Source: Knoxdaviesia capensis (Eukaryota > Ascomycota > Sordariomycetes > Microascales > Gondwanamycetaceae). From it: a DNA stretch of 64,000 bases. The position numbers were made by a program, and so were the translations under genes. The stretch is from NCBI GenBank assembly GCA_001510575.1, contig LNGK01000006.1:1049565-1113564 (forward strand), given 5' to 3'. The notes beneath the pieces are model-generated. The model saw only the letters and a program-made list of their open reading frames with translations, did not search any database and had not been told where the DNA came from. This document shows positions 10,965-22,966 of this stretch, piece by piece (position 1 is the stretch's first letter; the number at the start of each line of letters is the position of its first letter).

Positions 10965-13035
10965 GAGAAACTTGGGATTTCCGCCAAGGAGCCGTCGCAT
11001 GATGGTCGTCCTGATGGATGGATGGACAACCCACGGCACCTAACCCTAATCACAACCCTAACATTCACAATACACGACACTGTCCAGAGCCCTACGGAGA
11101 AGAGTAGAACGCTCCGAATATTAGGCAACAGTTTGCACACGATCTGACGTGGGAAATATCTCGCGGGTGGAATAAACGGGGCCAGAAGTCACCGAGGAGA
11201 CCCTGTCCCTGGATGGGCATGCAACTCTCGAGGAGCCAAAGCCGTTGAATGTGGAGATTCGGGGTGTTTGATGTGACGTGGTGGATTCCTAGGTCGGGGA
11301 TGAAGGGAAGTTTTTTTGTTTTGTTTCTGATTCTGTTGGGAAAGGGGGACAATGCGGCCGGGGAAGGATGAAACGGAGAGCCGGAAATCCCGCCCTGTGT
11401 AAAACCGGCCAAGCCGGGGCCGGCATACGCAAACGCCGACGTGGTAGTCCCGGACAGCCCCAACCTCGCGGCATAGCGCCCTTTCAGGTTCTTTTCATTC
11501 ACGGTGTGGCAGGTGCGGCCAATGGCATCTAATGTTCGTATATAATCGTCTTACATACATACCCAGGTTGCGATTCAAAGTGTCCGAAACCGCCGACAGG
11601 TCCCCCCCACAACGGAGAAAGATCCCGAAGCGGTAATTGGGGATGTGCGCGCCACACATGGCGATGTGCCGAATGTGGCTTGGTGTGGCAAATTGGGACG
11701 GGGCTTACTCAGCGCTCGCACCGGGCTATGGGGCTGAACCGAGGCTCAAATAGGGCAGCACGAAGCAAACGGGAAAGATCACCGAAGTGGGTGCATCTAT
11801 AATTGGTTGAGCTTACCCAACGCATACAGACATTTTCTGTTGATGACCCGAGGACACCTCCGAGTACGAGTGAGATGGACTCGTAAGGAGATGGACCAAC
11901 CGGCGCTCGTAAGTCTCTTTGGCCGTTGCTTGTCTGCTTCATCTGCCTGCCTACCGGCTTACCACTCCTCCTTAGGCACCCGTTGGAGTACGTGCACGTC
12001 TACAGTAGTGTCAGAACCTCAATCGCTATGGCGGTTGTCCTTGAATCTGCGCTGTGGAATCGAGAACAACACGAAGACCGCGAGCCTGCTTCGACCGAGG
12101 AAAACTGACCAACCCGATCAATGGCAACGTAGTCTACCCATCAAGACTCTTAGCCAGCGGGATGCAATGCCCAACAAAAACAGAAAGACGAACCCTGTGA
12201 CGCCATGCGTAGGCTTTTCACGTCTTGTCGATGAACCTTGTTATTTTTTAAGTTTTTTTTTAGGTTTTTTTTCATCAGAGCCGCCTTGATGGTGCCTCCG
12301 TGCCCACCACGCAGCTCCTTTTCGACCGGTCTCTTGCCACGCCGTTTGAGCTGTCCTACCTAACCGCGCGTGTTGGGAGCCGTAATGCCCCGTAGAGACA
12401 GTACAGTATATATATTTGTGCCTGGCCGCCCCCGTTTCGGTGTCTTGGACTCTGCTTGCTCTTTGACTCCTTTTTTCCCTCTCTCCCCCATTCAACCCTT
12501 ATGTCTTCCATCCTATCCCGGCTTTCCCGTTCGGTCTCTCCCATCTCCGTTGGCCCGTGTAAACCTCGGCCGTGGCTGTCAAGTGCACCTGCCTCACTGC
12601 CACACCTCCTTCCCATTTATACCTCGAAAGACCTGTCTCATCTTGCTCGTGCTCCTTCCCTCTCATATTTTCTCTGCCCCCTTATCTGAATATATCGGAT
12701 AGACAGATACGTGAGGTGGATCGGCCCTTTATCAGTTCCCCCACCTTCTTTTTCTCGCAGCATCTTCGTTTTCTCTTCTTCTCTCCTATTCTCCTTTTGT
12801 GTATCTCGCACAACCTAACGTCGCCTCAATTTGACGTTACCGCGGCCGAGCGTCTCTCCTTTTTTTTATTTTATATCTTTCCCCTTTCAGCACTATATCC
12901 TTCTCAGTACATATCTTTTATCGTCTCTATATCCTTATCTTCGCTGGGAGTCTGACGTGTCGCTCGCTCTTATCAGCAGCTCAGCATCAGTTGTAACCTT
13001 TCTCGCCTCCCCACAAGGCACACAACACCGCCAAG
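10965..13035. other. intergenic; pyrimidine-rich leader of the next gene in its last 600 bases
   Basis: No supported gene. 11041-11061 carries two AACCCTAA/CAACCCTA telomere-like boxes just after the regulator-like gene. From about 12410 to 12960 the + strand is strongly CT-rich (TCTTCC, CTCTCC runs), as in leaders and promoters of highly expressed fungal genes, and it leads to the ATG at 13036. A T-rich run is at 12240-12270. Confidence 0.6.
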
Positions 13036-14280
13036 ATGACGAAAGCTGCCCCCAAGAAGAAGTCTAGCTCATCCAAAATGGCCATCAAGGCCTTCACCGC
13101 CGTGGCTGTCCCTGCCACCGTTGCCGGCTTGGGATATCTGGCCATGCGCATTAAATGGGCGCAGTTGGTGACACACTTCTTCTTCGGCCCTGGCCGCGTG
13201 TCGAGACTGTTGTGTCTCGCGTTTGCCGTGGCCAACTGGAAGAACATGCCTTTTGTTTGGACGGTAAGCTCTAGACCCCTCCCTCCCACCTCACCTCGCG
13301 ACTCTCCTGAACACGACCAAACAGCTGCTGGACCTGTCTCAGAGAAGGAGAGCGCGCGTTTTGTGCTCCAACATGTGTTTGACCGTCCGTTTCTAACCTG
13401 CTTATCTTATCAGGTCCGGGTCTGGTACGCCATCCTCTACCACACCATGGTGCGTCGGCCGACAAAGGTTGGCCCGAACGGCCTCTTTGCCGTGATCATC
13501 ACGCCCAGCCGAGTGCCTTTCACCGAGACCGACTACAACATCCACAAGTCGAACTCCACCTACTTCTCCGATCTTGACGTCAGCCGTAGTCACCTGGTGT
13601 CGTATCTCCTCCGCGAGAGTGCACTCGCTGTGCGCAACAACCAGGTCACCCGCCTCGTCATGGATCCCACCAGCGGAGAGCCCGCCCGTGGCCCGCTGAA
13701 TATCATGCTGGGAGCCGTGGGCTGCTCGTTCCACCGCGAGATCAAGCCGTTTGCGAAGTACGAGCTGTGGTCGCGCGTGCTCTCCTGGGACCGTAAATGG
13801 CTGTTCGTTGTCACCCACTTTGTGCCCGCCGGCATGGCCCAGCCCACCGAGTTTCTCGACCCCGCCTTCGGCCTCGGTGGCTCGAGCCCCAAGAAGACGT
13901 CGGCCGAGGCCCCCGCCGACTGGAAGAAGAAGATCTACGCCACCGCCGTCAGCAAGTACGTGATCAAAGTCGGCCGTCTCACCGTCCACCCGGCCCGCCT
14001 GTTCGAGGTCAGCGGCCTCCTGCCCCCGCGCCCCGGCGGCTGGCAGCTGGAGAAGCTGGATGTTGTCGATGAAGACCTCGAGGCGCTCAAGTCGTCCCTC
14101 CCCACCCCTCCGCCCGATAGCACAGAGTCCACCTCGCAACCGACGGTCGACTGGCGCGCCATTGAGTACAAGCGCCAGCAGGGCATGGTGTTTGCATCCA
14201 AGTTCCATTCTCTTGACGAGCTGGCCGAGGCGTTCAACGGAGGCCAGACACCGGCTCTGGGAGTGTTTGCGCCGTCTTAG
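13036..14280 (+). CDS. THEM6-like hotdog thioesterase, membrane-anchored
   Basis: 364 residues in two exons, 13036-13263 and 13414-14280; the 150-base intron is GTAAGC...CTAAC...CAG. It is a multiple of three with no stop in frame, so a retained intron would still translate. After a Lys/Ser-rich start (KAAPKKKSSSSK) come two hydrophobic segments (AFTAVAVPATVAGLGYLAM; RLLCLAFAVANW), suggesting membrane anchoring. The hotdog signature is NIHKSNSTYFSDLDVSRSHL, followed by FKYELW-like FAKYELWSRVLSWDRKWLFV, as in THEM6/4HBT-type proteins. The C-terminal third is a Pro/Ser-rich linker and a short tail. Substrate unknown; an acyl-CoA or acyl-lipid is expected from the fold. Conserved fungal proteins of this type carry similar N-terminal anchors. 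Confidence 0.8.
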   Translation: MTKAAPKKKSSSSKMAIKAFTAVAVPATVAGLGYLAMRIKWAQLVTHFFFGPGRVSRLLCLAFAVANWKNMPFVWTVSSRPLPPTSPRDSPEHDQTAAGPVSEKESARFVLQHVFDRPFLTCLSYQVRVWYAILYHTMVRRPTKVGPNGLFAVIITPSRVPFTETDYNIHKSNSTYFSDLDVSRSHLVSYLLRESALAVRNNQVTRLVMDPTSGEPARGPLNIMLGAVGCSFHREIKPFAKYELWSRVLSWDRKWLFVVTHFVPAGMAQPTEFLDPAFGLGGSSPKKTSAEAPADWKKKIYATAVSKYVIKVGRLTVHPARLFEVSGLLPPRPGGWQLEKLDVVDEDLEALKSSLPTPPPDSTESTSQPTVDWRAIEYKRQQGMVFASKFHSLDELAEAFNGGQTPALGVFAPS

Positions 14281-14899
14281 AAGGTGGTGCTCACTCTCAT
14301 TCCTTTTGCACTCCTGCTCTCGCTTGTCTATCTTCTCTACGGATTGACTCTCTTGGTGTGATGTTTCTTTCGTCATGTCATTTTACGAAGTACATAGACC
14401 TCTTTTTGTGTTTGTGACCTGTTGCCCGTGGGGCACGATCGTGGCCAGGGCATTCATTTTCGTGTTTTATCCTTTCTAGACTTGTTTTCGTTTTGGATTG
14501 AACACGGGTCTGACAGATTCCTCGTGTTTACTGTTGATGTATCTTCATCTGTGTGGTTCAGTTGGTGGTGCTCTTGAAGCTCCGTTCGTCTAAGGCCTAT
14601 CACACAATTGGGGTTCCTGGATAAGACTAATTCCAACACAAGCACACGAATTTACAGAAAAAGGCGAACGAGCACACACTGGGGATAATAGTTCCTATTA
14701 TTTACTATAGACAACAGTTATTACATGGTGCCACTGCATTTCTCGTTTTGAGGCAAAATTACAATTGCATCCGAACTCCATCCTCGCCGATCCCCCGCGA
14801 GGGAACGTTGCACATCGTTCATTAAAAACCACACCTGGGTATGTGTGCAGTACATGTCTTTTCTCCATCCTCTCTTCCTGGCTATCTTAGTAGCCGTAT
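14281..14899. other. intergenic between convergent genes
   Basis: Tail-to-tail spacer between the thioesterase and the CFEM gene. Mildly AT-rich at 14690-14730, with no ORF worth calling. Confidence 0.6.
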
Positions 14900-15651
14900 T
14901 TACAGGGCAAGAGCAGCGACAACGGCCGCAGCGGCACCAACCCAGCCGGCGGCGGCCAGGGTGGGGGCGGCGTCGGGGGAGGTGGTGGTGGAGGCAGCGG
15001 AGCCGCCGGTAGAGGAGGAGGAGGCGGAGACGGTGGTGGTGTGGCTGCCGGAGGCCGAGGTCGATGCAGAGGCTTCGGTCTCGGTCTCGGTGGCGGTGGG
15101 CGACTCGGTCTCGGTGGCCATGGTAGTCTCGGAGCCGGCGGCGGTGGTCTCGGTGCCGGCGGCGGTCGTCTCGGCGGCGGTCGTCTCGGCGGTGCCGGAG
15201 CCGGAGGCGGAGCCGGAGGCGGAGCCTGATTTGATGGCCTCGCAGATCTGGGAGACCAGGCCGGCGACCTCTGTGTGGGTGTGTGTTAGTGGGATGCATT
15301 CACCCATGTGTGTGTGTGGGTGGGTGTGTGTGTGTGTGTGTGGGTGTGGAAACATCGCGCGGGAGAATATACGGAGAGCAGGGTGTGCAAGAGCTGGTTG
15401 TACTTACTAGCAATGTCCTCAGTCGAGCAGGCGTCGTCGCCGGTCTGGCCGAGGATGCAGGTCTGGGCGGTGGGGGTGATCTTCTCGATGTTCTGGCAGC
15501 TGCACGAGAAGTCGCCGTCGGAGCAGCCGGCGGACGACTCGGCCTGCTGGATGCAGGACAGGGCGCACGAGGGGATCTGCGAGACCAGGTCGGGCACCGA
15601 CTGGGCGGCGACGACGGAGGCGAAGAGAGCGGCGATGTAGGCGGCCTTCAT
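14900..15651 (-). CDS. CFEM-domain GPI-anchored cell-surface protein
   Basis: 204 residues in two exons (15651-15408, 15270-14900); donor GTAAGT, acceptor CAG, frame closed by AAG at the junction. Signal peptide MKAAYIAALFASVVAAQ, then a CFEM domain with the expected eight cysteines: SCALSC, GCSDGDFSCSC, QTC, DAC and, after the intron, QIC. The Asp in CSDGD is at the place of the axial haem ligand in known CFEM proteins, so haem or iron binding is possible. A Ser/Thr/Glu-rich stalk with repeated TTAAGTETTAAG units follows. The tail (SPDAAPTLAAAGWVGAAAAVVAALAL) is a typical GPI-attachment and hydrophobic end. Expected at plasma membrane or wall; roles in iron uptake, wall stability or host interaction are known for the family, not shown here. 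Confidence 0.93.
15302..15350 (-). repeat. CA/GT microsatellite inside the CFEM intron
   Basis: Runs of GT on +, thus (CA)n on the sense strand, inside intron 15271-15407. It is interrupted by GGGTG units. Confidence 0.85.
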
Positions 15652-17476
15652 TGTGGATGATGTGGGTGGGTGGGTAGAAAAGGGGTATATGGTGTACTAG
15701 GTGGGATGTATAAGCTGTAAGGCTGGAATGGAAGAAAGAGTAGGCTGGGAAAGGAAGAGAAGAGGAGAAGGAGGGGAGAGAGAGGAAAAGATCTGGAGGG
15801 GGGAAGCCCACCTTTTTCGAAGGGGAGCCGGATTCTTATAGACGAGGCTGCTTCCCCTCTCTCTCTCTCTCCCTCTCCAAAAGTTTTCAAGGTACCGCGT
15901 ATGTATGTAGCGTGCACACTACTTTGCGCTCAGGAACAGAGGCACGCAGGACGGAACGAGACAGTTTGCAGGGAGGCCAGACTAGCAGGCGCGTGAACGA
16001 AAGCAACAATGCAATTATGATTACACGGGACATGAGAGAGGTACGGAGTTACATGCACTCTGGCTCCAGAGGGGGGCGGGTGGCCACGGGAACGATGAGC
16101 ACATACACAGACGCAGGGGCCAGAGGAGGGGACTAGTCAGACATGTTTATTTCTTTTTTCTTCTTTTTTCTTCTTTTTCTTTTACATATTCTTCATTTTT
16201 CTCCAGCGTCGATAATCCTGGTCCCCCGTTCTCCATCCATCGATCCAGATGCGGCGAGCAGAGAGAGAGAAAGCGTGCACACAGGATTGGGGACTGCATA
16301 GGTTGAAAGCTGGGGAGGCGAGTGCCGGAGGGGAAAAGGAAGCAAGGACAGGGCTTGTGTGTGTGCGTGTGTGTGTGGTGTGCCGTTTGCCGTCAGTCAG
16401 AAGCAAGTCTCATCCATATATGATATGTAGGAGGTACTTGTTCTGTACGGAAGTTGGTCCAGTCGGCAAGCGGCAGCAGTGAACAAGGTCTTACGAAGCT
16501 CGCTGAAGCTTTTAGAAGAGCCCCGTGAAGACGCCAGAAGAATCTGACCGCCTACTAAACACCGGCCGGTGGTTCAGCGGATGCGGACGGCGAAGCCGGT
16601 TGCAGCAGCAGGATGGCTGGATGACGTTTTAGTCGGGGGGACCTCGTATACGGCCAAACAAGCTTTTTCAAAGGAGGCAAGTATCTACAGGCAGTCACAC
16701 ACACGGGGTACGGTTAGACAGAGTAATTTATTCTGAAGCCTTCTCCTCTCACAAGAGAGAGAGAGAGTCAGCTTACGTGGAGGGGTACACTTGCATCTCC
16801 ACGCCAGCTCGCACCAACGCCGAAGTTCACTTCCTCGTGAAAGAAGGACCAGAGGCCGTTTGCTCCTTTTGTAGGTGGTGTGTGTGAGTGGAGACCGGGT
16901 TTCGGTAATGCACTAATCTTATTTTTTTCTTCTTGTTTTTTTTTTTTTTATATTTTCTTACCCCAGATCAGCGACTTGCAGGCTGGACGGATGGATGCAC
17001 GATATTCGCTGGCCAGCGATGATTGGCGGGATGCCGAAATAAGAGAGTGTCTGGGGTCGGTCGGGAAAGGCGAAAACGAACACCGCGAGTCTCCAATCGA
17101 GAGTGAGGAGTACAGAGGACTTTTACCTTTTCAGCACAGTTCCGGGTGAGACGATGGACTCTCGCAAGCGACAATGCACTCTAGACGGTACTCATGGGTG
17201 TACTGTAGTAATCCTGAGAAACGCAGCGCAGATTCGGAAGGGCGGCACGGTCGTCGTGCGTGCCTTCGTCACCCAGGGATCCGGGCCATGCATTCCCATT
17301 CTGTGGCTTTGCGATGTTCCCCTAATACACAAAACAAATAAGAGGTACACGTCAAGGTGAGGTCGAACAAGCAACGCCTCGGACATTCACAAACGGCGGG
17401 TCTCTCCTTTCTTTGGTTGCTTCTTCGTGCGGCGTGTGTGGCTGTGGGTGTGTCCCATGTCTCTCTTCATCCCAAT

Positions 17477-17479
<3 letters not shown>

Positions 17480-17507
<28 letters not shown>
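17480..17507 (+). repeat. (GT)n microsatellite
   Basis: About 14 uninterrupted GT units in intergenic DNA. Confidence 0.9.
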
Positions 17508-19800
17508 ATCCTCCGCGGCGAATCAAGCCGGTCGAGGCCAGTCCGTTTCTGGCCGGCTGGCATGTGAAGGTCCCGGTTGGTTGAGGTGCAGCAGCGGGAA
17601 TCCAATATCCACGTCAAGTCGGCGTCGTGGTTCCCTCGCCTCGCCTGTCCCCCTTCCTTCGTTGCTCCTCCTCTTCCTTTCTTCTTTTTCTCCAAATTAC
17701 CCCATTTTTTGCGACCGTGGTCATGGTAGTCCGGCCGGGCGTGGTTTGAATATTGCTCATGCAACCTTGAGACAGAGAGTGCCGGCCAAGCCGGGATGGA
17801 GAGAGATCTGAGTTTGGCTGGGGGGGGAACACGATTCTGGGGAACTTTTTCCCGGCTTGTGCTGGCTTTTTTTTTTGGCATGTGCTTGGCTCTGGGGAAT
17901 ATGGGGTAAAGAAAAATAAAATAAAAATGTCGTTTCCTGGTATCCCCAGTTCCTCTGGCTGCTACGTTAGATTTTCGTCCGGGATCCAGGATTCAATGGG
18001 CTTGCGTTTCCCTCATAGGGCATCATCATCACACGCAGCATCATGATGAGAGAATGAATTGCAAATACGCCCTGGCCTGAAGTATATGTACACGTACAGA
18101 ATACACGAGACGCATAGCCGAGAATGCTGGTGTTATTGCGTCGTCTTCTTGCCTCCCTTCCCCCCTGGATACCCCGAACACCAAGCAGGGATTGATGGGT
18201 TGATTCGCCCATTGCCCAAACATTCCAGCCGTCCCTCTCCCGGATTTGTGATTCCTTTTTTCTGTTTCTTTCTTTCTTCCCACCTGGCCCACCTCTCTCG
18301 CCTTCCTACCCCAAACGCAAAAGGGCCCTGCTGAACCTTTGGCGGTGGCTAGGCAATCAACTGCCCCGGCGTTCCACCCAGCGCCAGACGGCTTTTTAAA
18401 TGAGCTTGGACATCGGGCCGATGCGCCTTAACGCGATCTCGATATTCTCGGAGAAGCTGAGAATGCCCTGTGCAACGGAGTGAACGAGACGAGACTACTG
18501 AACCTAGACAGTTAGGTAAGGAGGGGGGTTGGCTCCCCAAGCTTCGGTTCTTCTTCTCTCCAGTTACTTGCTGTTCAAGCTTCCTCGGCATCAGCTGCTT
18601 TTTTTTCTTCTCCTCCGTCTGATTTCTCGTGGCTTTCGATGGCAAATTTCCCGGGCAGCACGGACAGCACCAGGTCTGAGCTCTGAACACGGAAAACCTG
18701 GAGAAGGGCAGACGTTTACTCCGCTCCCCTCCCCTCCGGGTTGGATGGATGCATTGGGAGGGCAATCTCCGCAGGCCCCAGCCAGGATTAGTTGGAGACC
18801 GCTTACTCTGTGTGCTGTGTGACCTTGAAAAAAAGAACCTTCTTCTCGGACCACGATGTCTGTGTGTGTCTGGACAAATGGCGCGGTACACCATCCCCAG
18901 TTCAGGCGCAAGCTGAAGACACGACGCCGTTCAGCTGGTGCTCTCTCAAGATTCCAGTGAGACATGGCGCACGTTTCTAGGGTGGGAGGAATGGGGGAGG
19001 TCGTAGAGAGAATCTACGCAGATCTGTGCCTGAAGTAGTCGACAATAAGAGGGCCAGACAGGGCGACAATCGACAATTTGCACATTCGCTGCACCGGCGG
19101 CCAGTTCGTGTTTGTCGGATCGAGTCGCACACAGCTAGCCGCTCTTGGAAAGATGATGGCAACCCGACCGAAAAGGGTTCAATTTTTTGTTTCTTTCCCC
19201 TTTCCTTTTGCTCTCTGCTAATTTTAGCGCCTCGCCGTATTTTCTTTCTCTTTTCCGGAACCCCCTCCTTGCCTCGTTTGTCTCGCTGGCTCGACTCGTT
19301 TCCCCCTCGTTCTCGCCTGGAATGAAGCTCCGCGCACAAAATGTCAGTCTGACTTCATTGTTGTCTGGATCTGCAAAGGAAAAGTCTGCATCTGCAGTCG
19401 GCCGAACAACAAAGACAGGATTTGCGAGGTCTTGTTTTTTGGAGTTTTTTTTCACGTAAAAGAATCCGGCAATCCCTTTTCGCGTGTTTCTATCTTGAGA
19501 CGTTGTGACGAAAGGTTGATCATGATCGCTTTGTTCGTTCAGGAACCTGGTACCTGTATTCGGAAGAAGAGCTGAGATTACTCAGGCCTGTTCGGTGCAT
19601 CTGGGTCTGCATCTAACGCGAAAAGTGTCAACGGCTGTCAGCTCCTTTAGCCTTCGCCTGGCCCATGAAGTAGACGTGGAGATAGCTCCTCATCTCATCA
19701 TGGACTGCAGCAGTTTTTTTGAGTTTCCATAACCATGGGAACTTCGGTACGTCTTGTGGTGCTCAAACGATGTCGTGGTGGTGACCCTGGGGCAGCATTG

Positions 19801-19814
19801 CTAGGGTTAGGGTT
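19801..19814 (+). promoter_or_regulatory. double telomere-like box CTAGGGTTAGGGTT
   Basis: Two tandem TAGGGTT units about 350 bases before the phosphatase start. Candidate binding site for a Myb/telobox (Tbf1-like) factor; inference only. Confidence 0.45.
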
Positions 19815-20169
19815 GGGGCTCGCCAGATAAGATAGCCGGCCGCCAAGAGGCAGCGAAAGTGGAGGGGCAACAAACCACGGCCGTGAGGAAGTGCTTCGAT
19901 CGAATAGTCTCGTGCTGCAATGACATCGTGATTCCCGAATCATCCACACACTCGTTTGCTGTAAGCTCAGTGTGCTTGTCTCATCACAAGCAGCAATCTC
20001 GTCCCCCCGTTATCACGAAACAGATGATTGTCTAGCTTAGAGACCTCCTTACCCCGCCAACTTCAACATTCTCTGCGTCCTTTTTTTCGTTTTCTGTTTT
20101 CTCTATCACGCCGACGCACATTTCGAGAGACCCGAATATCCAGACCAACTCAAGAGAAACAACAACACT

Positions 20170-20376
20170 ATGGCAGACGGCGAGAAAGTGTCGGTGCTGT
20201 TCGTGTGTCTCGGCAACATCTGCCGGTCGACGATGGCCGAGGGCGTGTTCCGGGCGGCAGTGAAGGGCAGCCCGTACGAGGACCACATCGGCCTGATCGA
20301 CTCGTGCGGCACGGGTGAGTTTCTCCCATCCCCCCCCCCGGCTGATGACCCCCAAACGATACCACAAGCAGCACAC

Positions 20377-20434
<58 letters not shown>

Positions 20435-20820
20435 ACACCACTAACGCAAGCTCTCTCGCAGCCGGCTACCACACCGGCGACAGCCCGGACTCGCGGACGA
20501 TGGCGGTGCTGCGCAAGAACGGCGTCGACGAGTACGCGCACGCGGCGCGGCAGATCCACGCGAGCGACTTCGACCGCTTCCACTACGTGTTCGCCATGGA
20601 CCGCTCGAACCTGGCCGACCTGCAGGCGATGAAGAAGCGGCGGCCGGCGTCGCGCGCCCAGGTCATGCTGTGGGGCACGTTCTCCGGGTCCGGCAAGGCC
20701 GAGATCGTGGCGGACCCGTACTACGGCGGCCGCGAGGGGTTCGCCGACGTGTACGCCCAGTGTGTGCGGTTTACCGCGAACTTCCTGGCCGAGACGTTCC
20801 CGGGCGTCAAGCCGGAGTGA
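20170..20820 (+). CDS. low-molecular-weight protein tyrosine phosphatase
   Basis: 167-residue cytosolic phosphatase (Ltp1/Stp1 type). Exons 20170-20314 and 20462-20820; donor GTGAGT, acceptor GCAG. The P-loop VCLGNICRS contains the nucleophile Cys13 and Arg19. The general acid is Asp133 in ADPYYGG, with the two family tyrosines next to it. SCGT-AGYHTGDSPDSRTMAVL and the DFDRFHYVFAMDRSNLADL segment are typical. All catalytic residues are present, so the enzyme should be active on phosphotyrosine. The intron is oddly stop-free and in frame (147 bases) and is filled with a long (AC)n repeat, so unspliced RNA would encode a Thr-His repeat between residues 48 and 49. Family homologues lack such an insert, so splicing is the better reading. 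Confidence 0.95.
20372..20432 (+). repeat. (AC)n microsatellite in the phosphatase intron
   Basis: About 30 AC/CA units, interrupted once by G at 20381, inside the intron 20315-20461. Confidence 0.95.
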
Positions 20821-22966
20821 GTAGGCTCACGCAGGAGGGCGCTGGTGGCTGGTCGCGCGGGCTGGTCTTCTTGTTCGGTTGTTTTTTTGCGTGCTTTTCT
20901 CTACCTTGCATTTTGTACCCGCACACGCCTGGCATTTCGGTCTCACTACGTACATATACCATTCGCATTTTTTTTTTAATCTCTTGTGAGAGAGAACTTC
21001 ATGTCTTGCTGTCGATGCCTGCCTTTGTTTGCGTTGCGGAAATGCACACATGGTCGTGGTCCCAGGGACTCGGGACACTGAGGCTCACGAGAAAGCGAGT
21101 TTCGTGGACTGATGCGTGCTTTGATTTCCAATCAGAGGTCAGACCTGACGAGCCAACCACGTGCTGCACCGTAGTGGCCGTCGATGATGATCCTTCTACG
21201 TTCATGTGCTGTTCCTGGAACCCAGGTGTCCGATTGCCGACAATCGGGACGGGTTGTATGTTAGAGAAACCCAACTCTTCAACCCCTGTTTTTGGAAGCC
21301 CTCTCCTAAACTGGCATAGTGAGTGATTGAGTGCCAGGCTTGGCTATGTTGGGAATCCTTACACGATGGTTTTTTCTTTCTAATCCTGGCACCAACGTCT
21401 TTTTTTGGTCTTGTCGCGCGGCTACAAAGAACCCACAGACAGGACCAATCACACACCTAAGGGGTAGTGGAAACAATGGATTCGCCCGTCATCCCCAGGA
21501 TGTATGTATGAGCAAGAAAAAAAGAACAAAATTACCTTGCTTGGGACCTCTTTTTTTAATGGACGGGCATCGACCTGCGGGTTCTAGGGGGGACACCGGC
21601 CCACAGCTCGCCAATAGCAGAGGGAAAGGTCCTTTGGCCTGGCTCTCGACGGCCACACAGATGCTGCGCGACATACAAGATAGGAGGGTGGTGTGGCACG
21701 ACGACACCTCCGGCCACTCGAGAGCAGCCATGGACTGGTTGGCTGTAGGGCTGAATGATAGACAAGAGCAGAAAAGCCAACAACCAACGGCTAAAAGCAG
21801 CATCCGAAGACGGAACATCCCTGGTGGCCCGGTCCATCCAATCCAAGCTGCAGCCAATATACGGAGCCGAGAGTGTTATTTCCTTCACCACACTGCCTCG
21901 CCCCCGTTGAGACGACACGATAACGACTTGTTTGCTTCGCTCGCCCGTGGATTCCATCGGTCTGGAACGAGCAAACAAGCTCGACTCGGGCCAAGTCTGC
22001 GTATGTGCGTCTGGGATGTGCCGCCAAGGCGTGTCTAGCCCGGGATCGTCGCTCTTGAAGTGCTGGGTTTCAACAAAGAATCCGCGGCCAGGGCAGACAA
22101 AGCGCGAGCGGGTGACACGGGCATCTTCTTGTTCCTCTTCGTCTCGTCTGGTCTGGTCTGGTCTGGTCTGGTCTCGTCTCTTCTGTTTTCCAAGGCGGTT
22201 AACACAACCCTTATTATTGCCCATTAGCGCAGCAAATGGCAGCCGCGCTCTGATTGGCCGGCTTACGGGCACTGGGCGTCCCTGCCACTGCTCCTCTTTT
22301 CTGCCGCTTTTCCATCCAGCGACGGCTCTTGCTACGGGGCGTCTTGGCCGCTGTACGACACGCTCTCCAGCGCTCGAACCGCCTGTAGCTCTTCGCCTGC
22401 TTCTCTTTGTTTGCCCCGCCCCCACCTTCAAGTCGACTCTCACACAGCCCTTTTTCCTTCCTTCCGTCTCAGCTGCTGAGCTCTCTCTCGCTCTCTCTCT
22501 CTATGGTCGCCTCGCTTCTGACTTTTTCCCCTGCCTCTTCTTTGTTCTCCCGTCTCTTCATTTCTTCCTGCTGCGCTCTCTTCTTATTTCTCGCTCTTGT
22601 TAACCGTGACCTGTTATAAATACTGTTCTTCTCTTACTCTTTCTACCTCATCATCTGTTGCGTCTATCGTCGTGTGTTTCTGTGCTGTGCCTCGTCTTCA
22701 ATCGCAAACCGCTGATCCCATCTGATAACCCGAAGGACTTTGGCGCGACCCCTCTCTCGACGCTTTTCTCCTTTCCCCGTTTCCTGGGGCTTTTTCGTCC
22801 GCCAGCCAGCCTCATCTACACACTTTCTCGTCTCGACAACTGCTACTTCTTTCTCCTTCATCGACGTAACGCCTTTGCCATCCAACGCCAGGGCCGTTCT
22901 CGATCCGTCTCATCCCCCCTTCCTCTCGACAAACTCTTCCTCCCCCCCAAAAAACCCATCACAACC
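20821..22966. other. intergenic and 5' leader of the MAP kinase
   Basis: No supported gene. Five copies of GTCTG in tandem at 22146-22170. From about 22360 to 22960 the + strand is pyrimidine-rich and reads as the kinase promoter/leader. The frame upstream of the kinase ATG is open back to about 22658 but has no ATG, so it is not an N-terminal extension. Confidence 0.6.
22146..22170 (+). repeat. (GTCTG)5 tandem repeat
   Basis: Five perfect 5-base units upstream of the MAP kinase leader. Confidence 0.9.

Larger units (their letters stand above)
15652..20169. other. 4.5-kb divergent spacer, no supported gene
   Basis: Separates the CFEM gene (-) from the phosphatase (+). Contents seen: pyrimidine tracts (15860-15890; TTTTTCTTC repeats 16142-16180), poly-T 16935-16950, a (GT)14 tract at 17480-17507, the 12-bp palindrome CACCGGCCGGTG near 16560 and a double telomere-like box at 19801-19814. 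ORFs are below about 180 codons with no domain. No transposon features. Confidence 0.6.

Noticed and set aside
13402..14376. 324-codon minus frame opposite the THEM6-like gene
   Set aside because: Shadow of the hotdog-domain frame; no domain of its own.
18040..18080. C/D-box snoRNA-like motifs (ATGATGA ... CTGA)
   Set aside because: Boxes are only about 30 bases apart, too close for a snoRNA; no terminal stem.
22658..22966. In-frame upstream extension of the MAP kinase
   Set aside because: No ATG; MADLQGRRVFKV is the normal Slt2 N-terminus.
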